Positions 1-7,016 of a DNA stretch of 18,548 nt are shown piece by piece (the stretch's first letter is position 1; every line of letters begins with the position of its first letter). The translations under genes and the position numbers were made by a program. The stretch is from NCBI GenBank assembly GCA_002336405.1, contig DDEJ01000071.1:1-18548 (forward strand), written 5' to 3'. The notes under the pieces were generated by a model, which made no database searches, was not told the DNA's origin, and was given only the letters and a program-made list of their open reading frames with translations. Origin of the DNA: Rhodobacteraceae bacterium UBA1957 (GTDB lineage Bacteria > Pseudomonadota > Alphaproteobacteria > Rhodobacterales > Rhodobacteraceae).

Positions 1-30
1 TCGCAGCGTGCCAAACACATGGTAAAAAGA

Positions 31-1299
31 CTATTGCAAGATTCCAGGAAGCCAGGTTGCGGCGGCGGGAAACAAAATCATCAAGATGCCATATAAAATC
101 CCCACACCTACAAAAAGAGGCACTTCTTTAAAGGCTCTGGCAGGATCTTCGCGGATAACACCTGCAGCCGTATAGACGCCAACGCACACCGGCGGTGTGA
201 TCATACCAATCCCGGCGAATGCGACGAACACGACATATAAATGCAGCAGGTTCTGGTTGAGCGAGATGATAATTGCGGCAAAAATTGGAACCGTGAGGTA
301 AAACACCGGGACAATTTCGATAAAGGTGCCCAAGACCAGACAGATGATGGCCAAAGCGGCCCAGAAAAAATAAATTCCTACGCCAATTTCGGTGAAATAC
401 TGAATTATTTTCTGTGGCAGCTGTGAATAAGTTAAAACGACGCTGAGAAAGGTTGCCATGGCAATGATTGCAAATATCACGGCAGTGATTGCAGCGGTTT
501 CTCTCAAACAACTCAACAAGCCCGAAAACGTCAACTCACGGTAAATGGCGAAGCCCATGAAAAGGGCCCACAAACCGGCGATTGCCGCAGATTCTGAAGG
601 CGTTAACAAGCCGGCATAAATCCCGCCAAGGATGATGCCCGGCGTGATCAAAGCCGGCAGCGCGTTTTTGCCTGCTTGCCATCTTTCGGTAGCGCTGGCC
701 TTGGCCGTGCCGGGAATATCGCGACATTTGACAATCACAATGCCGATCATAAACAACAACAGGATAAAGCCCGGAACAACCCCCGCTGCAAAGGTCTGGG
801 ATACAGGAACATTGGTCAGCGCACTGAATAAAATAGCCGCGTTTGAGGGCGGTATTAAGGCTTCAAGCAGGGCGGCAGAGGCCGCCAAGACCACCACGAA
901 AGGCTTTGGGTACCCAGCCTCGATCATTTTTGGCATCATGATGGTCCCAACCGCAGTAATTGCCGCCAGAATTGAGCCGCAAAAAGCGGCAAAAAACCCC
1001 ATCGAGATCACCATCGCAATACCAAGACCACCACGCCAGTGGCCCACCAAAGTTGTGGCAAAATGAACCAGCCGCGATGCAGCCCCCCCTTTTAACATCG
1101 CCATTCCTGCGAAGATAAAAAGTGGCACTGCTATCAGAACATGTTTTGTCAACGCGCCAAAAGACACTTGTACCAGTACGGACCACGGCAGATTCAAACC
1201 GCCAATTGCGGCGACGGAACTGCCGAGGCCAAAAACTAGAAATATTGGCACTGACCCGATCAGTAGTATGAGCGAAACGGAAAAAGCAAGCATGTACAT
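31..1299 (-). CDS. dctM: TRAP transporter large permease (DctM family)
   Basis: This is the 12-or-so-helix membrane subunit of a tripartite ATP-independent periplasmic transporter, which moves an organic acid or similar solute inward using an ion gradient. The 422-residue protein has the usual length for the family and is hydrophobic throughout. Family-typical stretches are visible: PLFIFAG near residues 59-65, IPPSN at 149-153 and a second ITPP loop near 365. The ATG at 1299 overlaps the last base of the small-permease stop codon (TAATG), which argues for translational coupling; a second ATG two codons later is an alternative start. It is the last gene of a binding protein, small permease, large permease operon. 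The symbol is a family label only, and the substrate cannot be read from the sequence. Confidence 0.95.
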   Translation of the reverse strand: MYMLAFSVSLILLIGSVPIFLVFGLGSSVAAIGGLNLPWSVLVQVSFGALTKHVLIAVPLFIFAGMAMLKGGAASRLVHFATTLVGHWRGGLGIAMVISMGFFAAFCGSILAAITAVGTIMMPKMIEAGYPKPFVVVLAASAALLEALIPPSNAAILFSALTNVPVSQTFAAGVVPGFILLLFMIGIVIVKCRDIPGTAKASATERWQAGKNALPALITPGIILGGIYAGLLTPSESAAIAGLWALFMGFAIYRELTFSGLLSCLRETAAITAVIFAIIAMATFLSVVLTYSQLPQKIIQYFTEIGVGIYFFWAALAIICLVLGTFIEIVPVFYLTVPIFAAIIISLNQNLLHLYVVFVAFAGIGMITPPVCVGVYTAAGVIREDPARAFKEVPLFVGVGILYGILMILFPAAATWLPGILQ

Positions 1300-1805
1300 T
1301 ATTCGGATTCCAGTTCTTGCGGACTGTGATCCGTCAAGGCATCGATCAATAATTCAAGGGCAAACGAGCCCATAATTGCGAATCCAACAGGAAATGACAG
1401 GTACATCCACCAAATTGGCAAATCGATTTCCAACTCCATGAGTTGACCCAATCGAAAATAGAGTTGTGTTGCCTCTAGACCGGCTTTGAAAAATACAAGA
1501 GCCGCGAGCAGAGCGACGCCGTTGATGAATACCTTGAGAAAATACAGTTGTTTTCCAGACAGAACCGAGGATAGAAAATCAACCTGAATATGACTGCCCT
1601 GCTTGAATAGGGGGCCAAGCAGAGGAAAGACCAGCCAACAGACCAGAACGGGTGGCAATTCAATCAGCCAGTCATAGCCAGTCCCCGAGATAAAGCGGGT
1701 TATGGCGCTGAGACTGAGCGCCATAACCATAATTGCGACAATTGTCATTGCGACCGCGAAAGAGAGTTTGAACAAAGCCCGGTTCAGCAGGCGCAAAAGC
1801 GACAT
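1299..1805 (-). CDS. dctQ: TRAP transporter small permease (DctQ family)
   Basis: This is the four-helix membrane subunit that pairs with the large permease in TRAP transporters. The 168-residue protein shows four hydrophobic segments separated by short polar loops, and it ends in an acidic tail. Its length is normal for DctQ proteins. An AAGGA ribosome-binding site lies about 7 nt before the ATG at 1805. It sits 54 nt after the binding-protein gene and overlaps the large-permease start by one base, so the three genes form one operon. DctQ proteins diverge strongly in sequence, so the assignment rests on topology and gene order as well as on sequence. Confidence 0.9.
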   Translation of the reverse strand: MSLLRLLNRALFKLSFAVAMTIVAIMVMALSLSAITRFISGTGYDWLIELPPVLVCWLVFPLLGPLFKQGSHIQVDFLSSVLSGKQLYFLKVFINGVALLAALVFFKAGLEATQLYFRLGQLMELEIDLPIWWMYLSFPVGFAIMGSFALELLIDALTDHSPQELESE

Positions 1806-1859
1806 GGTCGATCCTTTATGGCCAGATTGGCAGATATAAACAGATAGGCAGGTATTTTC

Positions 1860-2885
1860 CTACTGCCGCGCGAAGGCCTCTGCTGCGAGCAAGACGTTTT
1901 TATCAAACATATCTGCCATAGCTGGCATCACTTTGTCCGCCATCATGGCGTTGAACTTTGCTTTCTCGTCGCCGGAAAGTGTGGTGAGCACACCGCCACG
2001 CTCGACAAATTTTGCCAAGGTGCTTTCGCCGGCATTCAGAATCGTATCGGTTGCCAATGCACCCACTTCTGCGCCAACGTCCATCACGATGTCCTGCAAG
2101 TCTTTTGGCAGCGAATTGAACCAATCTTGGTTGGCCATAATATACGCATCGGCGAAATACTGATACGGTTTTTGGGCAAAGGCAAGATATTCCCACCAGC
2201 TATAGGCTTCGATACTGCCGGGAGGGCTGTTTATCGTATCAATCATCCCGGTTTGCAGCGCTGTATATACTTCGCCTGTTGGCAGCGACACGGTATTGGC
2301 CTCATAGGCATCCCACATTGGGCGTTCGCTTTTCAACAGCGCTCTGGCTTTCAGCCCTTTCATCGCGTCAATGCCAGTCAGTTCACGGGCGCTGCTGAAA
2401 GTCATCACCGGACCAACAGGATTATACATGATCAGTTTAGAGTTACTTTTTTGGGTAAGATCATCCCAGACCGCGCGTCCGGCATCTGACTTTTGAAAAA
2501 AGTTTCGCTGTTGCTCGTACGAGGAAAACAGACCCGGATAGGAAGCCACATTGAAGTTTTTGTTTATGGGAGGGAAGCTGACAACCCCAACCACACCGCC
2601 AAGTTCAACCGCACCAGAACTGACCGCACCCATGACTTCGCGAATGCCAAAAAGTTGTTTTGACGGATAGAACTGTATGGTCAAACGACCCTCAGACCGC
2701 TTGGTCACCTCATCGGCAAAAATCTGCGAGTGGATCGCACTTTGGTGCTTTGGGCTCCAATGCCCTGACATTCTGGCCACTAAGTTTTCGGCATATGCAG
2801 AATGTCCGGCGAGAACTGCGAATGCTGACAGAGCGCCAAGTCCGTACCTGAAAACTTTATTCACGCGTATCGTTAAATTGTTCAT
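1860..2885 (-). CDS. dctP: TRAP transporter periplasmic solute-binding protein (DctP family)
   Basis: This is the extracytoplasmic receptor of the TRAP system. The 341-residue precursor starts with a signal peptide: basic residues near the start, a hydrophobic core at about 14-27, and probable cleavage after SAYA at 32. The mature part shows DctP-type motifs, including GLKAR at 178-181-182, whose Arg lies where the family's carboxylate-binding Arg is found, and TALQTGMIDT at about 208-217. The start at 2885 is well supported by a GGGAGG Shine-Dalgarno at 2894-2899 with 8 nt spacing. It is the first gene of the TRAP operon, so its promoter should lie in the gap 2886-3340. The conserved Arg suggests a carboxylate ligand, but the ligand is not identifiable. 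Confidence 0.94.
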   Translation of the reverse strand: MNNLTIRVNKVFRYGLGALSAFAVLAGHSAYAENLVARMSGHWSPKHQSAIHSQIFADEVTKRSEGRLTIQFYPSKQLFGIREVMGAVSSGAVELGGVVGVVSFPPINKNFNVASYPGLFSSYEQQRNFFQKSDAGRAVWDDLTQKSNSKLIMYNPVGPVMTFSSARELTGIDAMKGLKARALLKSERPMWDAYEANTVSLPTGEVYTALQTGMIDTINSPPGSIEAYSWWEYLAFAQKPYQYFADAYIMANQDWFNSLPKDLQDIVMDVGAEVGALATDTILNAGESTLAKFVERGGVLTTLSGDEKAKFNAMMADKVMPAMADMFDKNVLLAAEAFARQ

Positions 2886-3340
2886 TGTTATGTCCTCCCA
2901 AGAATTTCAAAGACGATTTCCCGCAATAATACGCCTGCCGTTTCGTGGCACGCCGGTTCTATCGTCAAAAATACGTACCGAATTCTAGGATCAATGCGGC
3001 CGCACCACTATGCAAAATATCTGATAAATACATGTGTAAAAGCTATGGCTTGGCCCTTGGAGAGTATATCTAGGTGATTTGTGAGCGCCAAAATATGCGG
3101 CTGATTGCGCGGTAGAAACTAATTTGGTTGGGGCGCATCAAATTATTCTGTGTCCTGACCGCCTTCTTTTCAAATTGATCATTACAAAAGATAAGTTTAG
3201 CTCGCAATCCTGGCTCTGTTTTTCGCTTTTTTACGACGACGGACGTTTCAGCGCCGACAAACCAAGTAAGAGTATCGGTTTTCAGGTGCGCGTTATCCGC
3301 CCACGCGCCAACTTTGGCGTCACGAGCGGATTTGGGCTAG
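2886..3340. other. Intergenic gap between the TRAP operon and the CBS gene
   Basis: No convincing gene is present in these 455 bases. The TRAP operon promoter must lie here on the minus strand, but I see no clean -35/-10 pair. A TTTACA-like hexamer lies in the AT-rich stretch near 3025-3045, without a good partner. The only clear structure is a nested inverted repeat near 3296-3330, listed separately. A short plus-strand open frame that runs into the CBS gene has no ribosome-binding site and no recognisable motif. Confidence 0.6.
3296..3330. repeat. Nested inverted repeat downstream of the CBS gene
   Basis: The inner arms CGCCAA (3306-3311) and TTGGCG (3314-3319) are perfect complements around a 2-nt centre. 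The outer arms TCCGC (3296-3300) and GCGGA (3326-3330) also match. It lies just after the stop codon of the minus-strand CBS gene, where a terminator is expected. No T-run follows on either strand, so it is not a textbook intrinsic terminator; a protein-binding palindrome is equally possible. Confidence 0.35.
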
Positions 3341-3865
3341 TTAGCCGACAATCATTTGTTTCATCCGTAGCGCTTCATATTCAAGCTCTTTGAGCCGAAA
3401 TTGGACCACGTCGCCGATTGTGATCATACCACACAGGCGGCCACCTGCGACCACGGGCATGTGTCGAAAGCGGCCTTCGCTCATGCGTTTGAGGACATCT
3501 ATTAAACGATCATCTGTGGCGCAGGTCTGAACCTTGCGTGTCATCAGATCTTCAACTGATTGTGGCAGGGTTTGACCTGGCGTTTCTGCCATGCGGCGCA
3601 CGATGTCGCGTTCCGATAAGATGCCCTGAGGGGTGCCGCTTTGATCGGTGATCACCAGCGCGCCAATGCGTTTTTCTTTGAGTATTCGCACAACGTCATG
3701 GATTGTATCCGTGGGTTGTACAGAAAAAACCTCACCACCTTTTTCCGCCAAAACCTGCGCAACAGTAGAGACGCTTTGCGACATATTGCTTTCGGTCGAT
3801 TGGCTTTTTGTGGATGAATTGGTTGTGTCCCCTAATGTGGGTGCTTGGTATGAACTTGGTGCCAT
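3341..3865 (-). CDS. Two-CBS-domain protein
   Basis: This is a small soluble protein made of a pair of CBS domains, which in other proteins bind adenosyl nucleotides and act as energy or redox sensors. CBS1 spans roughly residues 32-92 (ending ILSERDIVR) and CBS2 about 105-160 (GRFRHMPVV, ITIGDVV). No catalytic domain is attached. The 174-residue form has a low-complexity Ser/Thr-rich start. A second ATG at 3784 would give 147 residues, which is closer to the usual 140-150 for stand-alone CBS-pair proteins. The longer start has the better ribosome-binding site (GAGG about 9 nt upstream), so the start is unsettled. The gene stands alone between two gaps, and its partner is unknown. Confidence 0.88.
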   Translation of the reverse strand: MAPSSYQAPTLGDTTNSSTKSQSTESNMSQSVSTVAQVLAEKGGEVFSVQPTDTIHDVVRILKEKRIGALVITDQSGTPQGILSERDIVRRMAETPGQTLPQSVEDLMTRKVQTCATDDRLIDVLKRMSEGRFRHMPVVAGGRLCGMITIGDVVQFRLKELEYEALRMKQMIVG

Positions 3866-4359
3866 GTGCCGGTGCCTCGTTAATAATTACTGTTTCAGTG
3901 TAATTGGGGCTTGCTTTATTGCAAGTGACAATATGCTAGCAGGCGTAATCTGCTTGGAATATGTGATCTCTGTCGCATTAGTCCGGTTAGGCATTTTACA
4001 GCTGTCATAACGCCAGGCGCGGCGCAGTTTTCTTCGCCAAAGTTCAAACTGGTGTTGGTGGGCTCTGTGCAAGTTGTTGATTAGAATAGCCTTGATTGGA
4101 AAGTTTGCTGTGGTGTTTCCTGTTTCTCACGACATGCGGCGGATTGGCATGTTTTGAGGGATCTGTGCTGGTTAAATAAGGGCTCTGTTGATGCACAAGC
4201 AGGGATCGACGGTATCTGGTTCAGTGCTGGCAAGATGGGCACAGCATGATTTTTCCACCTTCAAAAATTTGGCCTTGGCCGCCGTTCTGGCCTGCTTGAC
4301 GCGTTTGAGCAACAAGATCGGCTCTATGAAACTGGTATTGGCATCCCAGCGCAGGCCCT
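3866..4359. other. Gene-poor gap between the CBS gene and the aldehyde dehydrogenase
   Basis: No intact gene can be supported in these 494 bases. The CBS promoter should lie near 3870-3960 on the minus strand. A minus-strand open frame at 3887-4072 codes a basic 61-residue peptide with no recognisable motif and no ribosome-binding site, so I do not call it. The right half (about 4124-4249, plus strand) contains a possible decayed regulator tail, listed separately. No clear terminator for the aldehyde dehydrogenase operon was found. Confidence 0.6.
4124..4249 (+). pseudogene. Possible remnant of a BetI-like TetR regulator (C-terminal tail)
   Basis: The plus-strand frame ending at TGA 4247-4249 reads LRDLCWLNKGSVDAQAG and then IDGIWFSAGK. 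This resembles residues 135-167 of the intact BetI-like regulator in this window (LRHELKHFLNK, then IDGIWLRGG), with a few residues deleted between the two blocks. There is no upstream DNA-binding domain, no start and no ribosome-binding site. If real, it is a relic of an earlier regulator copy left beside the operon end. The match is short and judged by eye, so chance similarity is possible. Confidence 0.22.
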
Positions 4360-5787
4360 TCAGGTGAGCCCGTGCAATGTCTTGGTTTCGAGATAGTCTT
4401 CCAACCCCATCATGCCGCCTTCACGTCCGTTTCCAGATTGCTTGTATCCGCCGAAAGGCGTGCCATAGTTGATGCCGCCGCCATTGATGTGAACCGATCC
4501 AGCCCGTAATTGCGCCGCAACACGGCGCGCCCGCTCAGGGTTGCCAGTTTGCAGGTAAGAGGCCAGCCCATAGGGGGTGTCATTGGCGATGGCGACAGCC
4601 TCCTGTTCGCTCTCGAACGGAATGATTACGAGAACGGGGCCAAAGATTTCTTCTTGCGCAATGCGCATATCGTTTGAAACGTCGGCAAAAATAGTTGGTT
4701 TGACATACCATCCGGCTTCCATTCCATCTGGCCGGCCAAGTCCGCCGACCAAAAGTGTGGCCCCTTCGTCGATACCGGTGCTAATCATTGCTTGAACACG
4801 ATCAAACTGGATTTTGTCAAACAGTGGGCCGATATGATCGCCCTCTTTTTCGGGGCTGTCGACCAGTGTCGCCTCACCAGCGCGTTTTGCAATGTCTAAA
4901 GCCTCGTCGTAACAGGCGCGTTCCACCAACAAACGGGTTGGAGCATCGCAGGACTGGCCGCTGTTGAACATGCATTCTTGCACCGAAGCCGTGATCTGGG
5001 TTTCCAGTTCGCAATCTGCAAATACCAGATTAGGCGATTTTCCCCCAAGTTCTAACGTGACACGCTTGACTGTCGGTGCCGCATCTTGCGTGACCGCGAT
5101 GCCGGCCCGGGTTGATCCGGTAAACGACATCATCTGGATATCGGCGTGACGCGACAGAGCGGCACCCACCGTGGGTCCGTCGCCATTAACAAGGTTAAAG
5201 ACGCCGGGGGGATAGCCCGCCTCATCGATAATCTCGGCATAAATCATTGCGGAAATCGGCGTGTGTTCGGAAGGTTTGAGAATACAACAAGAGCCCGTGG
5301 CGAGGGCCGGCACCACTTTCAGAACGATTTGGTTCATCGGCCAGTTCCACGGTGTGATCAGTCCACAGACACCGATGGGTTCCCGTATAAGAACATCGCC
5401 GCTGGTGAGGGTGATCTGTTCCTCAAGCTCTTTCAAAGCGTCAATAAAGCCTTGAAGATGGCCCACAGCGGCATCTGCTTGATCTGAGCGCGCCATCGAA
5501 ATTGGGGCGCCCATTTCCAGTCGCATCGCCTGTGCAAGATCCTCAAACCGTGCTTCGGTGATCGCTTTCAATCGGATCAACAGAGAAAGGCGCTGCGCCT
5601 TGCTCGTTTGGGAAAAATCCTCAAAGGCTGCTTTTGCTGCGGTGACGGCTTGGTCCACATCGGTGCCATTGCCCAAGGTGATGCGACCGATCTTCTGTTC
5701 GGTCGCAGGGTTTAAAACTGGCATCGTTTCGGTTGAGTTGGGTATGACCCAGCTGCCGTTAATATAAAACTTTTCCAAATTTTCCAT
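4360..5787 (-). CDS. NAD(P)-dependent aldehyde dehydrogenase
   Basis: This enzyme oxidises an aldehyde to the carboxylate in the cytoplasm. The 475-residue protein is full length and carries the complete ALDH machinery: TPWNWP with the oxyanion-hole Asn148, Lys171 in KPSE, the FTGST nucleotide loop at 222-226, Glu246 in LELGGK, the nucleophile Cys280 in NSGQSC, and EEIFGPV at 379-385. An AGGA site lies 6 nt before the ATG at 5787. It is the last gene of the transporter/molybdoenzyme operon, 57 nt after the GcvT-like gene. With a choline-dehydrogenase-like enzyme encoded divergently, a betaine-aldehyde-type substrate is plausible, but the sequence alone does not show that it is BetB. Confidence 0.93.
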   Translation of the reverse strand: MENLEKFYINGSWVIPNSTETMPVLNPATEQKIGRITLGNGTDVDQAVTAAKAAFEDFSQTSKAQRLSLLIRLKAITEARFEDLAQAMRLEMGAPISMARSDQADAAVGHLQGFIDALKELEEQITLTSGDVLIREPIGVCGLITPWNWPMNQIVLKVVPALATGSCCILKPSEHTPISAMIYAEIIDEAGYPPGVFNLVNGDGPTVGAALSRHADIQMMSFTGSTRAGIAVTQDAAPTVKRVTLELGGKSPNLVFADCELETQITASVQECMFNSGQSCDAPTRLLVERACYDEALDIAKRAGEATLVDSPEKEGDHIGPLFDKIQFDRVQAMISTGIDEGATLLVGGLGRPDGMEAGWYVKPTIFADVSNDMRIAQEEIFGPVLVIIPFESEQEAVAIANDTPYGLASYLQTGNPERARRVAAQLRAGSVHINGGGINYGTPFGGYKQSGNGREGGMMGLEDYLETKTLHGLT

Positions 5788-5844
5788 AGCGTCCTAATTC
5801 CTGATCTGGGGCGCAAAAGCGACCTCTTGGTTTGTCGAAAATCC

Positions 5845-7014
5845 CTAATCGGGGATCGTGCGGTCAATACCACGGACGATATTCTTATCCGGGTCAAAAA
5901 ACGGCAAATTAACGATGTCGCAGGTGTGCAGACTGCCGTCTGCCAGTTGGAGGTGCATGGACCGGCCAATCCACTCGCCGGGCTGATTGAACCGCGCGTA
6001 TCCAATGCCGAAGCCAAGCGTTGGCGATGGCACGCCGGCAGTGATGTGCCCAACAGTGGTACCGGCGTCGACGATCACGCTGCCGGCGGCGGGCGTTGCC
6101 GTCTGGCATGTCAGCCCGACCAGTAGACACTGGCGGTCTGCGTCAACAAGCGCTTCACGGCCGATAAAGTCCCCTTTGTTCATATTTATGAAGGGTGACA
6201 GGCCCGCCTCGAACGGGGTCATGGTCGTGTCTATATCTGTCAAATTACCGAGAATACCCGCCTCGATCCGGCGAATTGTGAGCGACCGCGTCGATGAAAA
6301 CGCCATCCCGTGGGGCGCACCCACCTTCATCAGGTGATCCCAGAGCGCCAGATGGTCCGTTTTTGCGCCGCCGCTGTAGATTTCGAAGCCTAACTCACCG
6401 GTAAATCCTGTGCGCGAAACATAGAGTTCTTGTCCTCCTAGTGTGAAAAACCCCGACCTAAAATAGGGCATTTCTTCCGTAATCGCACCGTTTGATGCGG
6501 CCTTCATAATTTCGATTGAGGCAGGGCCCTGAATTTGCAAAACCCGGGAATTTGGATCGGAAATTGTGACATCAAATCCGCCGCTATGGGCCAAGAGCCA
6601 AGTTTCAAACGGGCCATCGGCCTGAACGTACCAAAATCGGTCTGGTCCAAGTTTAAAGATCACGCCATCCATAAAAACGCCGCCCTGCGGGGTGCAGGCG
6701 ATTGCATAATATCCGCGGCCCTCCTGCATTGTTGACACTTTACGGGCGAGGACTTTATCGAGAAAGGGCACAGCGTCTGGACCGCTGATCTCAACCGGCT
6801 TTTCGGGTACGTCAAAGATTAGGGCTTTGCGCCGCAACTGCCAGTATTTTTCGATAGGGTCCTCTTTGTTATGAATGGCCAGATACCGGCCTGCATAAAC
6901 GCCTCTTACCATTTCGGGGCTTCCGGTGCGGGCAATATAAGGGGATTCTTCAAAACGTCGGGCACTGACTTGCACGGTGTTTTCGAGATCTGTGATTTCT
7001 TGTAAGTTCGACAT
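5845..7014 (-). CDS. GcvT-family protein, probable folate-dependent demethylase (paralogue 1)
   Basis: The 389-residue protein has the fold of the glycine-cleavage T-protein. Relatives in this family move methyl or methylene groups from amines or sulfonium compounds (such as DMSP in DmdA) to tetrahydrofolate. Visible motifs are SRTGFTGELGFEIY at 200-213 (family SRTGYTGExGFEI), RRIEAGI at 248-254, TPFEAGL at 266-272 and FIGREAL at 283-289. At 114-117 it reads FMDG where true GcvT has a DD pair, so one Asp is kept and one is Gly. No gcvH or gcvP lies nearby, which argues against a glycine-cleavage role. It begins 2 nt after the molybdoenzyme stop, so the two are probably translationally coupled. 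It is co-linear with the second copy at 17024-18184. The substrate is unknown. Confidence 0.87.
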   Translation of the reverse strand: MSNLQEITDLENTVQVSARRFEESPYIARTGSPEMVRGVYAGRYLAIHNKEDPIEKYWQLRRKALIFDVPEKPVEISGPDAVPFLDKVLARKVSTMQEGRGYYAIACTPQGGVFMDGVIFKLGPDRFWYVQADGPFETWLLAHSGGFDVTISDPNSRVLQIQGPASIEIMKAASNGAITEEMPYFRSGFFTLGGQELYVSRTGFTGELGFEIYSGGAKTDHLALWDHLMKVGAPHGMAFSSTRSLTIRRIEAGILGNLTDIDTTMTPFEAGLSPFINMNKGDFIGREALVDADRQCLLVGLTCQTATPAAGSVIVDAGTTVGHITAGVPSPTLGFGIGYARFNQPGEWIGRSMHLQLADGSLHTCDIVNLPFFDPDKNIVRGIDRTIPD

Positions 7015-7016
7015 AG

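Noticed and set aside
632..1066. Long plus-strand open frame inside the TRAP large permease gene
   Set aside because: It is the antisense reading of a hydrophobic membrane-protein gene, with no ribosome-binding site or motif of its own.
3124..3393. Plus-strand 89-residue open frame overlapping the CBS gene end
   Set aside because: It overlaps a well-supported gene on the other strand and has neither a Shine-Dalgarno nor a motif.
3887..4072. Minus-strand 61-residue basic peptide in the CBS/ALDH gap
   Set aside because: No ribosome-binding site, no recognisable motif, and no neighbour in an operon arrangement.
5845..7014. Calling this gene gcvT of the glycine cleavage system
   Set aside because: No gcvH or gcvP is nearby, the DD motif is altered, a paralogue lies in the same cluster and the neighbours are importer and redox genes.
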